A DNA stretch of 64,000 bases from Amphiura filiformis (lineage: Eukaryota > Echinodermata > Ophiuroidea > Amphilepidida > Amphiuridae). Location of the stretch: NCBI RefSeq assembly GCF_039555335.1, contig NC_092635.1, positions 50,178,052 to 50,242,051 of the forward strand, written 5' to 3'. How positions within the stretch are numbered: the first letter of the stretch is position 1; each line of letters begins with the position of its first letter. Below are positions 28,701 through 43,700 of the stretch, one piece after another. The notes under the pieces were generated by a model. That model worked only from the letters and a program-made list of their open reading frames with translations. It was not told the DNA's origin and ran no database searches. The translations under genes were made by a program, and so were the position numbers.

Positions 28701-31700
28701 TCAGTTTTGAGTAACTTTTCTCAATTCCCTGTATAATTCCTTACCTGATTGGATCCAGTCTTCTATCCTGGGCTTCTACTACCAATGTGTATAAGGCACC
28801 ATCCTCTGCATTTATAGTATCATCTTTGACTGTGATTTCTCCGCTTATTTCATCAATTTGAAACTTGTCAATGCCACCATCTGAAGATGATCTTATGCTA
28901 TATACAATGTCCTGTGTATTATCATAAGTTTCTGCTGAAACCTGCAAATAATATGAAAATATCACTCAATTACAAAGTGAGTACGATAAAAAGTGTCATT
29001 GTGTCAAACCAAGCATTTGTAGTTCAGCATAACTGCCAATGTGCTGATCCCTATATCATTTGCAGCACATATAAATAAACCAGTAATCTTCATTTACATT
29101 TTTTATCCAAACTGCAGTGTTAAATTCAAAAATTTAAAGTCAAATTTATAAATATTTCCCAAACAAAAATACAGTGATTGTCAAAATCTAAATGGACAGA
29201 TTCCATTAAACAGATTTATTTATTTTAAATTAAAATTATGGTAAGCAAACAAATCAAGGATGTATAAATTGTAATTACCGTGACAACTGATGTATCAACA
29301 GTGCTTCCTTCTTCTACTGATGCAGTGTATTCTTCTTGGTCAAATGTTGGTGAAAGGTTTGTTGCAGTTATGTCCACATTTGCAACACTAGTACAGAGTG
29401 GTTGAGATGGGTCTGTTAGTGATACCTAATATTATAATAGTACAAAGTCAATAAATGTGAGCTACTTTATCAACGAGATGACCTAAAACTGTATTGGTTT
29501 GTTCAAGTTACATCAAAGAAAATTCCTGGTAGAAATCATTTATCTTTCTGGTAATAATGATAATCCACTCAATATTTTCAGAATTTGTACAATTCAAAAT
29601 TGTGTTTGAAATTCAATTTTAAGAGTATCATAGTACAAGTCTTCAGTGAAAATTAAGGAAATAAAAAGAACAAATACAGATACACGTATAAAGATTTACC
29701 TGTATGGTATAAGTCATATCAGGGACTAATTTGGAAAAATCTCCCACTTTGATGTAATAATCTCTTGTACTTCCAGCAGAACTTGGTGCAGTTTCTACAG
29801 TAAATCCAGCTCCTGAATTGTCTGTTACAGCTGTAGTTCCAATGAACATACCCTACAAGAATTAAACAAAGAACAACATTTTTAAAAACCCTAATATTTT
29901 ATAATGTCCACAAATGCACACCCATAATTTAATATTCATAACCTCATTAATATACGCAGCAAGTGCAATCCAATCACAGATAATAACTTTTAATTACGCG
30001 GACTCAAATGCAGGTCATTGTTGAAAAAGTATAATGACCGCTAAAAGTACGCTCTACAATGACGGCGTTACGTGACGTGTTACGCGTTTGAACAATTTAC
30101 GTGGACGCTGGCCGCCGTATTTGGATATCGCATGATTGCGTGCTAGTGATTGGTCGCTAGCAGTTTTTCCTTAAAGGGTTATTCATTTTTTTACTGGGAA
30201 AACGACAGATAAAGTTAAATTGTGTTCTGTTTTCAAATTAAAAGAAGAAAATGTGACGTAAATTTAATTTAAAAAAGTGAAGAGTGATGGTTATGAATGA
30301 GGTTAATGACTTTGCATCAGTTATTTTTCGGGTATTGTGAAATATCTAAACATTGTGCTTTGGACCTCGGAATATCCCTTGGTTCCAAAGCACAATGTTT
30401 AGATATTTCACAATACCCTCAAAACAACTGATGCGCAGTCATTAACCTCTAAACAATAACTTTTGTGTGTTGTCCATACTTACAATATCTTTATCTGTAG
30501 CTGACAGTACCAATCTCTGGCTGCTACTTGTCACATACACATCATGTGAAGATATTACACCAGTGAAAGCGGAATTCACAAATTCTGGACACTCATCATT
30601 TACATCTAGGATTTCCACAAACACAGTTACCGTGGCAGACCTACAAAAACAAATTGATAGCTTGATGTTAACTTTCACATATAATTCAAAATTTATATAA
30701 AAAATAGAATTTACACTAACAATTAATAGTGATTATCAGGTTTTGAGTAACTTTTCTCAATTCCCTGTATAATTCCTTACCTGATTGGATCCAGTCTTCT
30801 ATCCTGGGCTTCTACTACCAATGTGTATAAGGCAACATCCTCTGCATTTATAGTATCATCTTTGACTGTGATTTCTCCGCTTATTTCATCAATTTGAAAC
30901 TTGTCAATGCCATCATTTGAAGATGATCTTATGCTATATACAATGTCCTGAGTATTATCAAAAGTTTTGCTGAAACCTGCAGAGATAGATATGAGAATAT
31001 TACTCAATTACAACAGGAGAAGGATAAAAAGTTTAATTGTGTTGAATCTAACATTTGTAGTTGAGCATAAATGCCACTGTCGATGCCTATATAATTTGCA
31101 GCACATATCATTTTCAGAAAGTGTGAAGTTTCAAAAATAAATAACTAATTTCATTTACATATTAACCGAAACTGCAGTAGTAAAATAGAAAAAATTTAAA
31201 GTTTCTAAATATTTTCAAAAACCTAAGTCCTGTAATAATCAAACTCTAAATGCAGCAATTCTATTAAAACACATTTAGTAGTTTTAAATTTAAAGGTCAG
31301 GAGATAAATCAAGGACGTATAAATTGTAATTACCGTGACAACTGGTGTATCAACGGCGCTTCCTTCTTCTACTGATGCAGTGTATTCTTCTTGGTCAAAT
31401 GTTGGTGAAAGATTTGTTGCAGTTATGTCCACATTTGCAACACTAGTACAGATTGGTTGAGATGGGTCTGTTAGTGACACCTAATATTATAATAGTACAA
31501 AGTCAATAAATATGAGCTATGTTATAAACAAGATGAACTACAATTTGTATAATGCATTGTAATATTGCTTTTTTCAAGTTACATCAAATAAAGGTTCTGG
31601 TAGAAACCATTTACGTTTCTAATGATAATCACCTTAACATTTTCAGAATTTGTAAAATTCAAAATTAAGTTTGAAATTCTAGTGTATCATAATACAGTGA

Positions 31701-34700
31701 AAATTAAGGAAATATAAAGAACAAAAACATGTGCATGTATAAAGATTTACCTGTATGGTGTAAGTCATATCAGGGACTAATTTGGAAAAGTCTCCCACTT
31801 TAATGTAATAGTCTCTTGTACTTCCAGTAGAACTTGGTGCCGTTTCTACAGTAAATCCAGCTCCTGAATTGTCTGTTACAACTGTAGTTCCAATGAACAT
31901 ACCCTACAAGAATAAAACAAAGAACAACATTTTTAAAAACCCTAATATTTTATAATGTTCACAATTACACATCCATAATTTAACAACAATAAACTTTTGC
32001 ACGTTGTCCATACTTACAATATCTTTATCTGTAGCTGACAGAACCAATCTCTGGCTGCTACTTGTCACAACATACACATCATGTGAAGATATAACACCAG
32101 TGAAAGCAGTATTCACAAATTCTGGACACTCATCATTTACATCAAGAATTTCAACTAACACATTTGCTGTGGCAGACCTTTGAAAATAAAAAGATACTTG
32201 ATGTAAACTTTTACACATAATTCAAGATTTACATACAAAATAGAATTTATACACTACAGCAATTAATTACTATCGTCAGCTTTAAGTAGAACTTTTTAAC
32301 TCCTTGTATACCTCCTTACCTGATTGGATCCAGTCTTCTATCCTGGGCTTCTACTACCAATGTGTATAAGGCAACATCCTCTGCATTTATAGTATCATCT
32401 ATGACTGTGATTTCTCCGCTTGTTTCATCAATTTGAAACTTGTCAATGCCAACATCTGAAGATGATCTTATGCTATAAACAATGTCCTGTGTATTATCAA
32501 AAGTTTCTGCTGAAACCTGTAAAATATAGAACAGAGTAATTATAAAAAGAAAAAAAACCCTTTTATTAATATGCCTACCTTTAAACTCATATGGATTTTA
32601 TTAGCTACTTTTGAGTTAAAGCCTCAATGTATGATTTCCGTCAAATTTTGATTTTGTTATTCTTTATTCAAAATGTTGAAATGATATTAGTAATAACTGA
32701 CGGGAAGGGTTGCTGTCCATTTTAAGTTGAAATAACAAGGTAAAGTGAAAGAAACCCCACTGGTTATTTGGGCCATTTAACACACAGTTCTGTGGGTCTA
32801 CATATTATCATAATTTTTAAATTATGATAATATGTCAAACTTTGCTCTGTTGACCTACAAAGAAAACAAATTTGGCCGATTCCATGTAGGTGCAATTTGG
32901 GACATGTGTAAACATTACAAATATGCTGCAAAAAAATCAGGTTTGAAAAAAATTTACCAATTTCATATTATAAGATCGTACATTATGGCTTTAATGATGA
33001 CCAAAATAAAAAGCATCATATCACCATCACATATTTATAGAAGAACACAATTGGCACTGTGTAAATTTGATGTTAAGTATGTATATTGAAGGAAATATCC
33101 ATTACAAGAGTGTACCAAAATATTACAACATTTCAATATATTCTTTTTATTATTTAAGAAACATTTAATTTCCCAACTTCAAAACATAATATGAGACATG
33201 CCAGAATAAGAATGTGAAATAAAGTATTTTAATATTTTAAAAACAAATAATATATCAGATCACAGTGTATAGCGATGTATAATTTCAAATTAAAATTTCT
33301 AAACAAAACAGTTGACAAATGTGATGCGATCAAGCAAAATTAGTCGGAACTTGGAAATATTGATTTTGAGATATAGACAAACAAAGGAAATATTTTCTTT
33401 TGTTTCCTATTGTTTTGGAAACTCTTTAATTGCTCATATCTTTGGAACTTATTGTTCAATTTCAATGGGATTTTCTGCAAAATACTGCTAATGTTTTTTA
33501 TTTTACTATCCTATAAGAAGAAAATTTAATATTTCTGAGTTCCGACTGATTTTGCTTGATCGCATCACAAATATGATTTAATTTCCAAAATCATCTCACA
33601 AATAATGTGTTATTGATGATTTTAATTTCTAATCAGCAGACAAATCAATGATGTACAAATTGTAATTACCGTGACAACTGGTGTACCAACAGCACTGCCT
33701 TCATCAATTGATGCACCATATTCTTGTTGGTCAAAGTTTGGTGAAAGATCTGCTGCAGTTATGTTAACATTTACATCAGAACTAGAACACAGTGGTTGAT
33801 TTGAGTCTGCAATCGACACCTTAACGATAGAAGGAATGTTTTAATATGATAAGTAACTTGTTGGAAAGAGTATATTCAGCTTCTCACAAAAGTAAAGAGT
33901 TTATATCTTGTATATGTGACACAATCTGGTCCATGGGGGCCAAAGGCGGCAAATTTAAAACTGAGATAAAGGTAAAAATATGGAGTAAAAAAACAATAAA
34001 ATACATAAGGAAATAGACATCAAAAAACTTCATAACTTTAGAACCCAATATGCTAGAACTTTGGTGTTTTCAGTAAATGATAGCCTATTCTATGTATTAC
34101 AGTAACTCAATTTTCAAAAATGCCTCCTTTGGCCCCCATGGACCAGATCATGTCACATATATCAAAATTGAAGATGGCCTAAATATTTTTCATCTGGCTG
34201 CATGAAATATGATGGGATATACAAATAATATATGCATGTGAGGATCATAGGATGCATTTCAATAATAACTGAACAGAAAGGATAGTTTGGGTAAACTGAA
34301 AAATAACAAATTAAGAAAGCAAAAAAAAAATTATAACCGGTGAGGATCGAACCAGCGCACTGAAGACTTCTGGTCTAGAGCTTAACCAACTGCATTACTT
34401 GGAACTACAGCAGACTGCTGATAAATGTTTACTAATGGGCTATTCCAGTTTAAATGCATACATCCACTATGGAAGACATGACCTTAATCTCCCATACAAG
34501 AGGGGTAAATCTCAAATGGAGTCACTCATTCAGGTAACTCCATTTGAAATTCACACTCCCTGTGTGGGGGATTAAGGTCAGGTCTTCTATAGGGGTGTCT
34601 GATTTCAACTGGACTAGCCCAATGAGTTTCATTCCTTTCTCTAGCATCTGAGCAGCCTAATGCAATATATATCGAGGGATTGGTGCAAGAACCCCTATCC

Positions 34701-37700
34701 GCAATAGCTGCCCTGTAGACATTTCACAATTTCTGTATTCTATATTGCATAGGTCTAAAAACTATAGCAGATGGGTCTTCTTGCACTTGTGCCTTTATTT
34801 ATATATGAAATGAAGAATACAGTCTGAGGGGCGTCAGACAATGTGGGCCAGATACAATATATATGACGATCACAAATAACCAAATTTGAGCTGCATACAA
34901 TATGTGTGAGGATCACAAATAACTGGTGTGGGTTCAAGAGAATAAAAAATATACAACAAGGAATAGTTGCGTTGGAAGAAGGGGCTATCGTGTACCCTCG
35001 GAAATCAACTTCTAAGCGACGTCTCTAGATCAGAAACAATGGGTAGAAAACAATAGGCTATGTTAAACTAAAATAAAACTATGTGGTTCACAAATAAAGA
35101 TATGTAAATAACAAAGTTTGGTGATAAAAATAATATGCAATATGCAAATAAGCTCATCAATATGCATGAATATGCAAGTAACATGACATGATGTGACAGC
35201 ACATATACTATCACAATACCAAGTTTGAAGTTGATTGGTTATTATATTTAATCTGCAGAGTGGATTAATGAAAATGTAGGCAAAATATGCAAATAAGCTC
35301 ATTAATATTCATAAATATGCAAATAACATGACACAAAACTATACAGTATATCAGGCACCATATCCAATCCTCATACCAAGTTTGATATAATGAAGTTTAC
35401 CGGTGTTTGCGGCTAAGCTGCAGAATGAATTAATGAAAATGTAGGCTCAGTAATATGCATAAATATGCAAATAACATGATAGAAAACTATACAGCAAATC
35501 AGGCCACCATATACTATCACCATACCAAGGTTGAAGTTGATTGGTTATTGCGTTGGAGTCGCACAGCGGATTAATGAATTTGCTTCTGCTTGGACAGCCA
35601 AACAAACAAAGAACCGGACAGCCAAACAAACAACCAAGCAACAATTTGGACGATAACATATGCCAAACATATGTGTGGGTAAAAAATTCAAAAAAAGTCC
35701 CAAGGGGTCAATAAGGGTCACATTTCATACTACAGGGTTCAAATTTCAAAACCATCAGATTTTGTCAAAAACCACACCAAACCTTTCCTCTGGCCATAAC
35801 GATTCAGAAAAAGTATAGTTTGACCTATCTGCGGCACACTGTTTAGTTTAACGTATCTGCGGCACACCATTTGAACACTGTTGTATGAAATTTGATCCCT
35901 GTTGACCCCTAGCGACATTATTTGAATTTTTTAACATCTATAGGTAATCATTTTCTAAGCAATTTTTCTGATCTGCAGATGTTGATTAGAAGTTGATTTC
36001 TGAGGGTGCACGAAAGCCCTTTATTCCAACTAGAAATCGCCCTTCTATTCTCTATGTAATACATAATATATGCATTGTTCTTTAAAACCAAATAATTTAT
36101 ACAACACATGCAGGCATTTACATGCTTTGCACTTGCTGGCCAAAGAACTTTGCTTTTGCTTTTGGCAGCCAATTTTTTTTTCCGCAAAACAAATAAAATC
36201 GCTATCATGCAAGACTACTGATCTACTACACTAAACATTATGCCTGTGGCTAAGCAAGCAAGGGATAGGGTATTTAAGGTTCATGTAAAAAACTTGATTG
36301 TAAAATGGTCATTTAATATAAAAATAAATTAGATTCCATGTATACTCACATCTACTCCCAGTTGTTTCTCTCTCAAGCTTCAAACAGCGATGTGGGATTC
36401 CACAAGTTTGAAACCACCAAAGAAAATTGTTCAGCACATTTGCACATTTTGACTGTGTCAAATTCTTTTTGCAACATTGTTTTAAATATTTGTTAACATA
36501 TGTTAATACTTACACTTGCACCGAGTATTAACATAATATGAAGTGGACTGACCAGTCGGTAATTTTGTGCGTTTTATCAAAATTTACAGATTCTTCCAAA
36601 CTGGTAAAAATTCAATTTTTTTTCAAAAAAGTCAATATTTCAGCTGGTCAGCCTCACTTCAACTTACACAAAGCATGACAAGTATGACATTGAAAGCACA
36701 ACACCTTGTGGAAAAAAGCAATTTGTTGGTTTGATTTTGCATTTGCTGAATAAAGGTCAACACAACGTTTGGAAAGTGATGAAATATGATTTGATCTAAA
36801 AACTACAGAGGTATTTAATATCGACAAAATATTCAAGTTCTATATTTTCAATATTTCATATTGAGAAAGTGGTATACATGGTTTCTCTGGCATAACTAAT
36901 GTAACTTTATCTATAAATTTCACAAAATGAATGGCCAACATTATCATGCAAAATTTTGGTAATTAAATGACACACAGATATTTGCACATGATCATGTCAA
37001 ATGTTTTGAACTCTTGAAATTCCGGACAAGAAAATGGTCAGCTTCCAAGGCCGGATTTTAAAATAGTAAAATTACAGCTGAGAGACTATATTGCAGCGTA
37101 TATGATAAAAGGATGTATATTATATTTACTTTCTTTTGCCATGATTGAAGGCAACTTTTCTATTTGATTCACATGGAAAAAGGTGGTAACATTCTGTCGG
37201 TCGGCATGATGTTACTTGCGATAGATCGCTTCTTCCCACTGGTTGCTTTTGCCAAGATTTGGCTGTTCCATCACGCCCCCTCGGACACAAAGTGGACACT
37301 TCCCATTGCACTCAATGGGGGAAATCACAAAACATGCCATAAAATAAATACCTCTTGATGGCGCAATTCCAAAAGTTAGATTTATTATCAGGGAAAATAA
37401 CTTTTTTTAAATAATTACCCAAGGCAAGGCAAATTGGTGTCTTCTGTGTTGAGAAAATTGACTTGAACTAAAAGGCCCTGTACAAACCAATAGGGATTTG
37501 GCAAGGATGTCCCCTTCGACAGACATGAGAAGTGGGTACGTGCAAAAGATGGAACAACCCTGACCGAGCGAATACAAAGAGATTAAGACAATGTTATTGT
37601 ATTGTCATAGGTTGGTTAAACTGTATAGGCCTACACTGGAAAATACTTTGGGAAAAGAAAGTATTTTCCTCTTGTCTTCACAAGTTCAATCCTTTAATCA

Positions 37701-40700
37701 TGTGAGGGGCAATGAAAAAGGTTGATCACAGCTATGGCAAAATGAAGTAACGGAGTAGTTCATTGGTAGATCACCAGCGCGATCATCTTCAGAGTCTAAT
37801 TTCACCCTTCTTAAGATGAGCACTCCTGGTGTAGTTCTCTCTTGGAAGGTGACAAAATTGGAAAAATCACCTTGTTGCAGTCTAACTAACAAACAAACAA
37901 AATCAACTTGTTACACTAGCAAGTGCCACACTGTTGCAACAGTCCACCCGGGGTGATGTAAGGCAGCAGGCAGGACTAATGTATAGCTATGAAAAGTGTC
38001 GTTGAAGAAAAGTCGTTGGTAAAACATAAACATTGTCACCATCGAAGCCCATTTTCATAGTATAGTGTGCACTGCGGTCTCTGGACTTAGGACCAGACTT
38101 TGGCGGGTTAACCGGTTTATGAGCTCAACCTTCCCCATTCCCCCAGTGCATATCGATGGTGTTGGTATAAACTCTATATGTCAGAATGCCTTTGTATTTC
38201 TGCATAGCCAGATGACGTAGCTGGCTCTCAGAGCTGTTTTGGAGGCAGTGTCTAGGATTGGTTTTCTTTTCCCCTTTGGGACTCCTAACGCAGCTAAACA
38301 CTTGGTTAGTGATGTGTTATAGAAGCCTCTACTTCTCACTTCTACTGGGAAGTAAAACACAGTCCATCCTCTGGTAATTCTGCAACCTTCTTATTTTCAG
38401 AATTTTAAGGAGGCATTGCTGTTAGTTAAATATAATATTCACCCTTTCATTGTATTAGGGCCACCAAACATAGGCTGAGTTTACAGGTGCTAGCCAGGCC
38501 TCAAAGAACTCTAAATTTTGTCGCCACATTGACCCTACTTTTGAGTTGAGGTGCAATGGCATTTAAAAATGGAAGTATAAAGTGTAAAAGAATACTTATC
38601 AATATCATTGGAATCTTGCAGCCTCATTTTGAATGTATTACAACAGGCACATTTTTGAGTCTGATTTGATACAGCTTAATTTATGGTCTGCCAATTATGC
38701 AACCTTCTTATTTTCAGAATTTTAAGGAGGCATTTCTGAAGGAGTTGAATGATGATGCATCATGGGCTTGTGCATAAAATGATAACAAGCAACGCTGACA
38801 TATTGCATGAGAATGAACAATTGACCTGTTTAGTATCCCATAATTCTTTGCAGTTAGACCGGAGACATTGTCGCACCGATGCAACATTGTTACTGCATAC
38901 ATCATGGCTTTTAAATGCCAGGTAACAATGTTCGTCAAATGACGACATCTCAGGTCTAACCACAAAGGATTATGGGATTTACCGAAAAAGGCTCAATTTA
39001 AAAATGGCACAAGGCAACAGCAAGAACAGCACAAGTAGTGAGAATTGACATGCACACACTTGCAACAAATTATACATTTACTTTAAAAAAAACTTGTTTT
39101 GAAATGAATGGCAGATGGATAATCTAACAATGTACACAATAATATCAGCAATGACATCCGCTTCTATGGAAGACTGCAGAGGTAACGCTAGTAGAGCTTA
39201 GCTATGCTATGCTATAAATCTACCAGCAACATAAAACAAATTTTATATGCAAAGATCAAATCAATTGCTTGGAGCGCAATAAGGCAAATTGCACTGGCTG
39301 CCTGGAGGCTTGTGCACAAAAGGGCTAACCACCTTTGTTTAACATCAGCAGTTTAACCCTTTTGTGCACCAAGCTGCCTATGTAGTTGACCTTCTTGTGC
39401 TCCAAACAGTCAAAATTACATTTATAAGCAAGAATGTTTTTTTTAAAGTTCAAAACTTTCAAATCGCAGTACCGCACTGTTCTCAACTACTGTATTCAAA
39501 ATAATTAGTACTCCGGGGGCTTAACAAAATCCATTATAAGAAGGCACTCATAACGTTCTGAAAGTCAATGTGGTCAAAGTGATAATCACAGAACTAGAGT
39601 TAAAATTAACTGTAAACAAATATCACAGCCAGATACTCAATGTAAAGATGGGTTTCCTCTGTAATTAAGTAAACAACTCATATAGTGAGGGAGAGAGAGC
39701 TCTGGGAAGGGTGTCTGCTGGAATTAATTCCTCAATCGACAATTTTTGTACTGGTAGCGTGGCTGCAATTATTCTATCACATATCCAAAATCGACCAAAA
39801 TCCACCCTGGGCAAAAAAATATACAGGCATTTGAAAATCACTATTTTCCAGCAAAAATACACAAATCACGAACGTTTCCGACTTTTGAGCCGCATTTACG
39901 CAAACATGGTTAACGCGTCTCACGCTTACTGTTTTGTAATTGCGTTCGCGCAACAAGTGGCGTGTTGGCTTGCATACTGCGTAAACCAGAGCGTCACGAA
40001 CACATCACACAAAGTCTTGTGCAATAATTTGTCGCTCGGATGAAATAGTGGCGTATCACAAAATGGCCATTTTGAGATAGGCCCTAATCGCGTTTGAAGT
40101 TCTTGTAAAGTTTTACCTGTTCGTCATATACATGAATTAAGATGTCCCCATTTGTTGAATAGATATGAAAAAATAAATATTTAGGCCCTAAGTAATACAT
40201 TTGATGTATAAAAAACATTGATGTCGTTCACCAATTAATTATAGTCGTTAAACCTAGGCCTAATTGGTATATAGGCCAGACTATAGGCTTGTTCAGACGA
40301 TCGCTTGTAAAGTCGCTTGTAACTACATTCAAATGTAAACTTGTATGTAGTGCCCGTCTAAACGCACTCGCATGTAGCTACATGCAAGTTACAAGTGATG
40401 ATTTTACATGTAAGATATCTTACATGTAGCGAGCAACATTCGAATGTAAGGCCAGTGTGAACAAGACTTGCATGTTAACTCGCTTGTAAGCATGACCTTG
40501 ATGACCCAATCCTATTATAATCATGGCATAATTTACCAGTGAAGGTCACTCTTACAAGTGAGTTGGCTTACAAGTAAGTCCCGTGTGGACACACACTCGC
40601 TTGTAGCATAATTTAATTGCCGACTCGCTTGTAAGTACATGTAACATTCAAAAGTAGGCTACCGTCTAAACACACCTATAATCAGACATTGCAAGAAGCC

Positions 40701-43700
40701 TATAACGGAAATTAATAGTTATCTAGACCTGTACAATAATTATGAGCCTTGGAGGAGGGTGAAATTGGGGGAAGGGACAAGATCATAAGGTTTGCAAATT
40801 GGGATACCAAAAATTTTGCATGTGCAAGGGGCGGGGGGCAAAAGTCTTTTGGCGGGCCGTGAGGGGAGGCAAGCTATTTTGACAGGCCGAGGGGGAGAGT
40901 AAGCGATTTTTGGCGCCCGTTCGGAAATTTTACCACCGGGGGGGGGGGGGCTCATTTAATTGGTCTAATAAGCTATAACCCATTTGGTCTACAAACCATT
41001 TGGTCTACAAACAGTGGCGTATTATAGCCAGGAGTTTGGAAAGCGGGGGGTCGAGGGGCACAACTTGTAAAATGTACCGACGGAAATATTTTTTGCCGGC
41101 GGAAGTTGTTATTTGTTGACCCAAAAATGTTTGCATGGTTTGAAAAAGTGAAGAGCAAAAAAAATAAATAAATAAAAGGATAATAAAAAGGATAATAGGC
41201 GGTATTCTCCCCCTTTTTCTGTCAATCTGGGTAAAAAATAATATATTGTTAACCCAGTTTTTTTCACCAACGCCTTCCGTCTACCGACGGCCTTACATCA
41301 TGAACCGACGGCCATGACGAACGGGGGCAGGGGGGCACACCGCCACTGTCTATATAAACCATTTGGTCCGATGATTTAGTCTGCTAACAGATTGGTTTAG
41401 GCCTACTAATGAGTTATAACTGGTTGGTATAAAAGCCTATTATGCAATTATTTTGCTAATGCAGTATATATTTATCGTGTTTTTATTTTCCTAATGTATA
41501 ATGTAACTGACGGCCTAATAATATAGGACTAGGCCTGTGCCTACGTCATTGCATACCTGCTGGCACACGCTTTTACACATGTGATATCGCGGGAGCCTAT
41601 TAGGCCCTATTTTATAGATTTAATTGAAATGTTATCGCTCCATGAAATTGAGTCACTGACAATCGACGGCGGATTATCATTAAAACAACCTTGCTCAAAC
41701 ATTATTTTATTTCTAAGTGAAAGTTGGCGGAACTTAGTTTAACCTAGGCTATATAGCTTTAATAGATTTTTTTCTACAAGATTGAAGTAAAAAACGTTTA
41801 GATTCTTATGATTGACAAATCCATTTCCTACTCTACTTCTCCTAGACTTTCACCATCTTGGCACTTCATGCTTCACGAGGGAAAATGTGGTCAATCGGGA
41901 CACACCGTACTACACGCTACCCTGGACCACGTAGGCCTATAGGTAGGGCCTATAGGCCTCACGATCCACTTAAAAGAACCAAACATCATGGAAGGTTTTG
42001 TGATCGCATAGGCCTAGCCTAACTTAAAGGGGCCCTACTCCCGGGGCCTACCTCTCAAAACAACAAAAATAACTAAGCCCTTGTCTTTTTTCCCAGACAT
42101 TATAGATTATTATACGCTAAAACAGCCCTAAGTTTATTTGTATCTGCACCAATTTTGCGATCATTCATAAGAAATAAAAAGCAACTCTTCCTCTTTTTTG
42201 TTTTTAAAAACCCGGACTATAGAGCGGAGGACGAGAGACATGTTTTGTTTTTGTTTTTTTTTTTTTAATAATAGGCCTAGACCTAGAGTGGGCTATTATA
42301 GCAGGCAGCGTAGGTGCATAATATAATTATTTTAATAGACTAATACTAAATACGACACCTTCGAAGTATCTTGAAAGCAGTAATATGCTGAAGATCCCAA
42401 TAAATAATCCGCATTTCATTGGCAAACATACATGAACAGTCCGCCGTCAATGAATGGCAAAATATGCAATCAATGATGCGAACCGGGTGTGCGGAAGGAT
42501 AATTATAATAAAATGCAATATACGCAATTTGACGCTCATGTATCAGCGCGTAATGCCGTCGCGATAGCCGATGCGACCACGTTTCGCAAAAGTATTTTCT
42601 ATTTACCTCTTCGGAATTAAACTTGCTCAAAGTTAGAATAAGTGCAATTTTCTAAGGCTTGTATTTTTATTGCCCAAAGTAGATTTTAGTCGATTTTTGT
42701 TATATAATACTACAATATATTCTACACCCGCTGGTACAAAAATCGTCAATTGAGGAATTAATTCTACCTAAACTGCTTTCACTCCCTGACTAATACCCAA
42801 TGCAGTTATAGTCTCTCAGTTTACTAAAAGGGGGTATTTATACAGATACAATTTAGAAAAGTGCACAAATTGCGGCAAATTTTATCCAATCATATATTTC
42901 TCAATTATCCCTATTTCTTTCTGTTGTAACAATTAAAAATTGTGAGCACTCAAGGTTCTTTTTGTGAGGTGCAGTGAGGTACCAAGCAAAATTTCCAAGG
43001 GGGGCACAAATTGGACAACATACAGACATTTTAATGCTAAAAGAAGTCAAATAAGGATAATTATGGTGAAAAAGGAGGGTAAAAGGAAGAGGAAAAGTTC
43101 AAATCCAGTATCATTTGTCCCGACTCTGTGTAATACATGTTACTTTTAGAATCGGTCTTGATATATTCCATGTTGTAACCTTAAAAGGTATTCTAAATAG
43201 AAATTCAGAAAGTTTTGAAATGTTTTGATATAATATATACACAATATCAGTTAGGGCTCATATTGAAATACCCTACCACATTTTCACACAGAAAGAAGGC
43301 AGGATTCCCCTCGTTAAGCGCGCGCCTCAAGAAAGCTCGGTCATAAAAGCGGATGGATTATATGCATCAGTGATACACCCTGCCCAGGATTTTAACAAAA
43401 GAAGGCTAGCACAGGAAAGCTGCAGGATGGCGCACACCTTCCTGTGTAAGGGAATTTCAATATGAGCCCTTATCAATTTAAATCATCATTCTATGTTATT
43501 ACTTCCCTTAGGAATTATATTTTAACCAAAGAGATTAGTTCAAAGAGTCTGGACACAGAATATCCCGATATGATATAGCCGCCATATTGTTTGTTACGCA
43601 TGGAGACTTCATGCATTTGTCTGCAAAACACCGAAGTCCAAAAACAATTGGCATCTTCAAGCTTGAGCATTACACAGGTTTGTGTTATTGGCCCAAAGCA

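Larger units (their letters stand above)
20984..33819 (-). repeat. Tandem array of four-exon cadherin units, introns included
   Basis: The A exon recurs at 32320, 30781, 28745, 27235, 25661, 24062, 22505 and 20984, a spacing of 1,510-1,600 bases except for one unit lengthened by an insertion (2,036). B, C and D exons keep the same order and spacing. Introns are also alike between units, so the repeat unit is genomic, not only protein-level. D0 and A8 are the half-units at the edges. Confidence 0.95.

Noticed and set aside
20980..33819. Regular repeats resembling a CRISPR-like or satellite array
   Set aside because: The repeat is 1.5 kb long and encodes cadherin exons with splice borders; it is a gene-internal duplication in an animal genome.
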